The position numbers were made by a program, and so were the translations under genes. From Poriferisodalis sp965231925 (lineage in GTDB: Bacteria > Actinomycetota > Acidimicrobiia > Acidimicrobiales > Poriferisodalaceae), in NCBI GenBank assembly GCA_965231925.1, contig OZ246894.1, positions 496,001 to 560,000 on the forward strand: a stretch of DNA of 64,000 bases, in the 5' to 3' direction. The notes below the pieces were generated by a model. The model was given only the letters and a program-made list of their open reading frames with translations. It did not search any database and had not been told where the DNA came from. Below, in pieces: positions 59,886-64,000 of this stretch (position 1 is the first letter of the stretch; each line of letters opens with the position of its first letter).

Positions 59886-62731
59886 CGATGAGCCGGCAGG
59901 GCGTTCAGCCCACCGAGGTGATCGACCGGGCTGCCAAGCTCCGATTCAAATGGAACGGCAAGCGCTTCAGCGGGTTCGAGGGCGACACGATCGCCTCGGC
60001 CCTGGCTGCGGAAGGCGAGCACATCTTCTCCCGCTCCATGAAGTACCACCGGCCGCGAGGGATCCTCACCGCCGATTACTGGGATCCCAACCTGATGGTC
60101 CAAGTAGGCGACGATCCCAACGTCCGAGCCGGCCACCGCCTCCTGGAAGACGGCATGAATGTCCGCTCGCAGAACGCATGGCCGTCGCTGAACCGCGATC
60201 TCAAGGCGGCGAACGGCCTGCTCGGGCGTTTCTTGACGGCGGGCTTCTACTACAAGACCTTCATGCGGCCGCAGTGGCTGTGGCCCACCTATGAGCGGGT
60301 GCTGGCCACCTTCGCTCCCGGCGGCAAGATCGACATCGACACCCCGCACGGCTACCACGACAAGCGCTATGCGCATCCTGACGTGGTGGTAGCCGGAGCG
60401 GGCCCGGCAGGCATCGAGGCGGCGCTGGCAGCGAGCACCGCCGGCGCTCGCGTCCTGCTCGTCTCCCACGAGCATGCGGTGGGCGGCCATCTGCGCTACT
60501 CGAGCGATGCCGGCGACCAAGGGGCCTTGGCAGAACTGCGCGCTTCGCTCGACGCCTCCGATGTCGAAGTGCTGACCGACTCGACCGTGACAGGCCGGTA
60601 CGAGGACAACTGGCTCGGCATCGTCCAGCGCAATCACCCGATCGCGGTAGAGCGGCTCATCAAGGCCCGAGCCAAAGTGCTTGTCGCGGCACCCGGCCTG
60701 ATCGAGCGCCCCTATGTGTTCGAGGGCAACGACCGGCCCGGCGTCATCACCTCGGGGGCGGCCCGTCGCCTCATCAACCTGTGGGGTGTCAAGCCGGGCG
60801 AGCGAGCAGTGGTCTTCAGTGCCAACGCCGACGGCGACGCAGCGGCTGCCGACCTGGAACGGGTCGGTACCGAGATCGCTGCAGTCATCGACGCCCGTTC
60901 GGGCGGCCAGATCAGCTCGACGGCGGGCTCGTCTCGGGCTGTCGAAGCCGTGATGGCAAATGGCGAACAGATCGACGCCGATCTGCTCGTCATGGCCGCA
61001 GGCTGGACGGCGCCGACGTCGCTGCTCAACATGGCAGGCGACCGACCGGTTTATGACCCGGCCGCGGCCCGGTTCTTCCCATCCGACCCTCCCAGCAATG
61101 TGCTGTCGACCGGCGGACTTGCCGGCGACGCTGACCTTGATGGGTTGCGGCAACATGGCGCCGAAACTGGTCGTCTCGCCGCAGCCCGTGCCGCAGCGGT
61201 ACGCCACCGGCTGCAGGCCCGCACCGCCCGAGCGCTGCCGGTCGACGGCGACGAGCCTGCCTGGGCCGTCGACGAGCGGGCGCCGCTGGGCCGCGACCCC
61301 CATCCCGAGCTCTTCCGCGCTGATACCCATGGGATGGTCGACATGTCCGAGGACATCAGCTCCAAGGATCTGGTCGCTGCTGCGCATGAGGGCTACGACT
61401 CGGTGGAGCTGGCCAAGCGCTACACCACCGCCACCATGGGGCCGTCGCAGGGCAAGCTCGAGACGGTCAACACCGTCGCTGCCATTGCCGAAGCGCGGGG
61501 CGAGACGATCAGCCAGGTCGGCACCACCGTGTGGCGCCCTCCGTACGCACCGCTCACCTTGGGCGCGCTCGCCGGCCGCAGTTTTGAACCGGTGCGCGTG
61601 TCGTCCATCCACCCCTGGCACGAGGCCAACAACGTCACGCTCATCCAAGCCGGCCAGTGGCTGCGTCCCGACCACTACGGCGATCCTCAAGCCGAAGTCC
61701 GCAACGTCCGTGAGAACGTCGGGCTCATCGATGTCACACCGCTGGGCAAGCTGGACTTGCGCGGCCCCGACGTGCCCAAGCTGCTCAGCCTGCTGTACGT
61801 CAACAAGTGGATGAAGCTGGGCATCGGCCGGGTTCGCTACGGGATGATGTGCGCCGAGGACGGCGTGGTGCTCGACGACGGCGTGACCGGCCGACTCGGC
61901 GAAGACCACTACATGATGTCGACCACGAGCTCGGGCGCGGGTGGCGTGTGGGAATGGGTGGAGAACTGGCTCCAGACCGAGCGCCCCGACTGGCAGGTGC
62001 ACGTCACCCCGGTGACCACCGCATACGCCAGCATCAACGTGGCCGGTCCCAAGTCCCGAGAGCTGATGAGCAGGGTCTGCGAAGGTGTCGACCTCGACGC
62101 TGAAGCGTTTCCGTACATGACAGTTCGAGAGGCCACCGTGGCTGGCGTATCGGGCTGTTTCATGTGGCGCATCGGCTTCACCGGCGAGCTGTCGTTCGAG
62201 CTGCACGTGCCCGCCGGTCACGGTTGCCATGTCTGGGAAGCGCTGATGGATGCCGGCAGTGACCTCGGCGTCGGCCCCTTCGGCCTCGAAGGCCAGCGCA
62301 TCATGCGCCTCGAGAAGGGGCACTTCATCGTCGGCCAGGACACCGACGGCTTGACTCTGGGTCCGAGCACCGGCATGGGGTCGCTCATCAAGCTCGACAA
62401 GGACGACTTCGCCGGCAAGCCAGAGCTGGCATGGGCGGCGGATCGGCCGCTTCCGCTGGTCGTGGCCATCCAGCCCGACGATCCCGACGTCGTGCCCGAA
62501 GAGGCCGCACAGATTCTGCGAGGCGACACCAACGAGATCCTGGGCCGGATCACCTCCTCGCGCTTCTCGCCGACGCTGAATCGCTCGATCTGCCTCGGGC
62601 AGGTGGAGCCGCACTTGGCAGCCGGCGGCACCAAGCTGACGGTGTTGCTGGAGTCGGGGGAGCGCATCAGCGCCACGGTGATCGACCATCACGCCCATTT
62701 CGACCCGGCAGGGGAGCGTTTGCGTGGCTGA
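59882..62731 (+). CDS. soxA: Sarcosine oxidase alpha subunit
   Basis: The 949-residue protein has an N-terminal part with FRWNGKRFSGFEGDTIASALAA-like signature (about 20-42), an NAD-binding VVVAGAGPAGIEAALAAS (about 165-182), and a C-terminal aminomethyltransferase-like folate domain (WRPPYAP, HPWHEANNVTLIQAGQWLRP, GVSGCFMWRIGFTGELSFELHVP, GLEGQRIMRLEKGHF). Length is normal. It carries electrons from SoxB and passes the one-carbon unit to tetrahydrofolate. Its stop overlaps soxG by 8 nt. Confidence 0.93.
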   Translation: MTMSRQGVQPTEVIDRAAKLRFKWNGKRFSGFEGDTIASALAAEGEHIFSRSMKYHRPRGILTADYWDPNLMVQVGDDPNVRAGHRLLEDGMNVRSQNAWPSLNRDLKAANGLLGRFLTAGFYYKTFMRPQWLWPTYERVLATFAPGGKIDIDTPHGYHDKRYAHPDVVVAGAGPAGIEAALAASTAGARVLLVSHEHAVGGHLRYSSDAGDQGALAELRASLDASDVEVLTDSTVTGRYEDNWLGIVQRNHPIAVERLIKARAKVLVAAPGLIERPYVFEGNDRPGVITSGAARRLINLWGVKPGERAVVFSANADGDAAAADLERVGTEIAAVIDARSGGQISSTAGSSRAVEAVMANGEQIDADLLVMAAGWTAPTSLLNMAGDRPVYDPAAARFFPSDPPSNVLSTGGLAGDADLDGLRQHGAETGRLAAARAAAVRHRLQARTARALPVDGDEPAWAVDERAPLGRDPHPELFRADTHGMVDMSEDISSKDLVAAAHEGYDSVELAKRYTTATMGPSQGKLETVNTVAAIAEARGETISQVGTTVWRPPYAPLTLGALAGRSFEPVRVSSIHPWHEANNVTLIQAGQWLRPDHYGDPQAEVRNVRENVGLIDVTPLGKLDLRGPDVPKLLSLLYVNKWMKLGIGRVRYGMMCAEDGVVLDDGVTGRLGEDHYMMSTTSSGAGGVWEWVENWLQTERPDWQVHVTPVTTAYASINVAGPKSRELMSRVCEGVDLDAEAFPYMTVREATVAGVSGCFMWRIGFTGELSFELHVPAGHGCHVWEALMDAGSDLGVGPFGLEGQRIMRLEKGHFIVGQDTDGLTLGPSTGMGSLIKLDKDDFAGKPELAWAADRPLPLVVAIQPDDPDVVPEEAAQILRGDTNEILGRITSSRFSPTLNRSICLGQVEPHLAAGGTKLTVLLESGERISATVIDHHAHFDPAGERLRG

Positions 62732-63368
62732 GACTGCATCGCTCCAGAGTTCGGTGCCCGCTCGCCCCGCGTTCGAGAGCCCGGTCGTACGGAGCTATCC
62801 GACTTCGCAGGCTGGCGACCTGACGCTGACCGACGCGAGCGCCACCACCAAGTGGCTGGTACGCGCTGCCGTCGATGGGCCCATTGCCGATCTGCTCGGC
62901 GCCCGATTCGGGTCGTCGCAGGTCGCACCCGACGGCGCTCTTGTGCTGGGCGCCCGACCTGGTGAGTGGATCATCCTGGGCAGCTCTTCCGAAGTGGCTG
63001 CGACGGTCGCCGACCTCGACGGGCTCGATTCGGAGGAGTTCGCGTCGGCGCTGGACTGGACCCACAGCCGGGCGATGTTCCGGGTCACTGGCTCCGAGGC
63101 GACGCGCATGCTGGAGAAGGTGTGCGGCATCGACTGGAGCGACCACATGACTCCCGACGGAGCGGTGCTCTCAGCGTCGGTAGCTCTGGTCACCTGCGAC
63201 CTTGCCCGCGACGACCTCAGCCAGGACGACACAACCAGCACACCGTCGTATCTGATCTTCTGCGACCGGTCATTCGGCCAGTACCTGTTCGATGCGCTGA
63301 TCGACGCTGGCGACGAGTTCGGCCTAACCGTGACGGCGCGGTGGACGGAAGCTGCGGCGGCTGACTGA
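62724..63368 (+). CDS. soxG: Sarcosine oxidase gamma subunit
   Basis: The 214-residue protein fits SoxG: LTDASATTKWLVRAA near 32-46, GEWIILGSSSEVAATV near 74-89, and SHSRAMFRVTG, then KVCGIDWSDHMTPDGAVLSASVALV. GTG 62724 is the start, with GGGGAGCG upstream. It is the last gene of the sox operon. Confidence 0.88.
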   Translation: MAETASLQSSVPARPAFESPVVRSYPTSQAGDLTLTDASATTKWLVRAAVDGPIADLLGARFGSSQVAPDGALVLGARPGEWIILGSSSEVAATVADLDGLDSEEFASALDWTHSRAMFRVTGSEATRMLEKVCGIDWSDHMTPDGAVLSASVALVTCDLARDDLSQDDTTSTPSYLIFCDRSFGQYLFDALIDAGDEFGLTVTARWTEAAAAD

Positions 63369-63393
63369 AGTCGAAACCCGTCCTGGTCGCACC

Positions 63394-64000
63394 TCACTCG
63401 AACGAGACGTCGTCGTGGGTCGATTCGAGCGGCGTGGGATCGAAACGCGCTGCGGCGGTGATGGGGATTCGGCGCAGGGCTGGGCAGCTGCCCCGGCCGA
63501 TGAGCAAGGGCGCATTGGAGATCACGGCAAAGGCGAGCTGACGACCGCTGCGGGCATCGACGCGGCCGGCTACGGCGACGACGTCGTTGAGAATCCCGCC
63601 TTTGGCATGCACCGGGTGCAGTTCGGCGCTGTTGCGGGCGACGGAAGGGCCGCATCGCTGCAGCGTCCCGGTGCGGCCTGCGATGGCAAGGCTGTCGAAG
63701 AGCGGCTCGCCTCGCTGCGCCCGTTCGAGCAGCGCCACCGCGGCGCGACAGGTCATCGTGTTGTGCACCGACAGGCCCGAGCCATCCGCCATCCCGATCT
63801 CGCCAGCAACCTCGCCGAGCGCGCCCCACAGCACCGCTGCGGTACCCATCACTGCCCGCGCGCGGGTCGAGCCCACGGTGCGGCGGCCGATCTCTTTGAG
63901 CAGCATCTCGGCCGCGGTGTTCTCCGAGTAGCGCCCGATGCGCCCGACGATGCTCCCCAGCGGCGGTGAGCTGATCGACGCGAGCTCGACACGGACGCTC
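63394..64000 (-). CDS. dacB: D-alanyl-D-alanine carboxypeptidase (PBP4 type), 5' part outside window
   Basis: The C-terminal 200 or so residues of a DacB/PBP4-like enzyme: SxN motif in GRYSENTAAEMLLKEIG, MADGSGLSVHN, GRTGTLQRC and VHAKGGILNDV, the place of the KTG motif (H-A-K-G-G). The N-terminal part with the SxxK nucleophile lies to the right. It trims peptidoglycan peptides outside the membrane. Confidence 0.9.
   Translation of the reverse strand, partial: SVRVELASISSPPLGSIVGRIGRYSENTAAEMLLKEIGRRTVGSTRARAVMGTAAVLWGALGEVAGEIGMADGSGLSVHNTMTCRAAVALLERAQRGEPLFDSLAIAGRTGTLQRCGPSVARNSAELHPVHAKGGILNDVVAVAGRVDARSGRQLAFAVISNAPLLIGRGSCPALRRIPITAAARFDPTPLESTHDDVSFE

Noticed and set aside
59324..62698. 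A very long open frame antisense to soxA
   Set aside because: High-GC codon bias makes long antisense frames; its translation is low-complexity and matches no family, while soxA is clear.

Overview
The window is high-GC, densely packed bacterial DNA. Its gene content fits an actinobacterium, most likely Acidimicrobiia or a relative: many short-chain dehydrogenases, crotonases, luciferase-like and phytanoyl-CoA dioxygenase-like enzymes, a CitA-type citrate synthase, a Met/Asp-rich linker in a solute-binding lipoprotein, and several promoters that look leaderless. This is inferred from content and style; there is no rRNA or other marker. No prophage, CRISPR array or integrase is visible.

Layout. 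0-5 kb: a truncated RHH antitoxin and a decayed copy of it, small conserved proteins, a citrate synthase divergent from a helix-turn-helix/citrate-synthase fusion, and a MazEF-like pair. 5-21 kb: mostly catabolic genes (DUF2237, inositol monophosphatase family, SDRs, cupin, amidase, acyl-CoA dehydrogenase, VOC, amidohydrolase, EthD), plus an AbiEi-like/Fic protein behind an unusually AT-rich promoter and an intact IS630-type element. 18.5-21.4 kb: an iron ABC transporter (permease and binding lipoprotein) behind a DtxR-like palindrome. 21.4-27 kb: a rearranged stretch with a tRNA-like element, a retropepsin-like gene, an IS3 remnant and two families of direct repeats. 27-42 kb: FAD glycerol-3-phosphate dehydrogenase, class II aldolase, a ParA pair, and a sugar-uptake cluster (ATPase, LLM enzyme, Gfo/Idh/MocA and aldo-keto reductases, two permeases, binding protein, GH13 glucosidase). 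42-54.5 kb: an accessory island. 54.5-64 kb: crotonase, PhyH, a secreted protein, a soxBDAG sarcosine oxidase operon and the end of a DacB-type peptidase.

Two things stand out. First, the carboxymuconolactone-decarboxylase/AhpD-like gene at 45967-47079 (minus) has one in-frame TGA exactly where the family has the second redox cysteine (C-F-Y-TGA...H). About 24 nt after it is a hairpin with the loop GGUCU, the same loop as the E. coli fdhF SECIS. This is a strong selenoprotein candidate. It is divergent from a Dyp-type peroxidase, suggesting a linked redox function.

Second, 48273-53590 is a co-oriented operon in which every junction is a 4-base stop/start overlap: GHKL-type ATPase, unknown protein, DUF6339-like protein, a 34-codon mini-gene, and a C5-cytosine DNA methyltransferase with a long N-terminal extension. 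It is followed by a VapBC pair, with an AlbA/Schlafen-type ATPase and a coiled-coil unknown upstream. I read it as a candidate uncharacterised anti-phage or modification system. Smaller oddities include duplicated stop/start junctions in the sox operon that make two in-frame mini-ORFs, and tandem 39-bp hairpin repeats upstream of the glucosidase.
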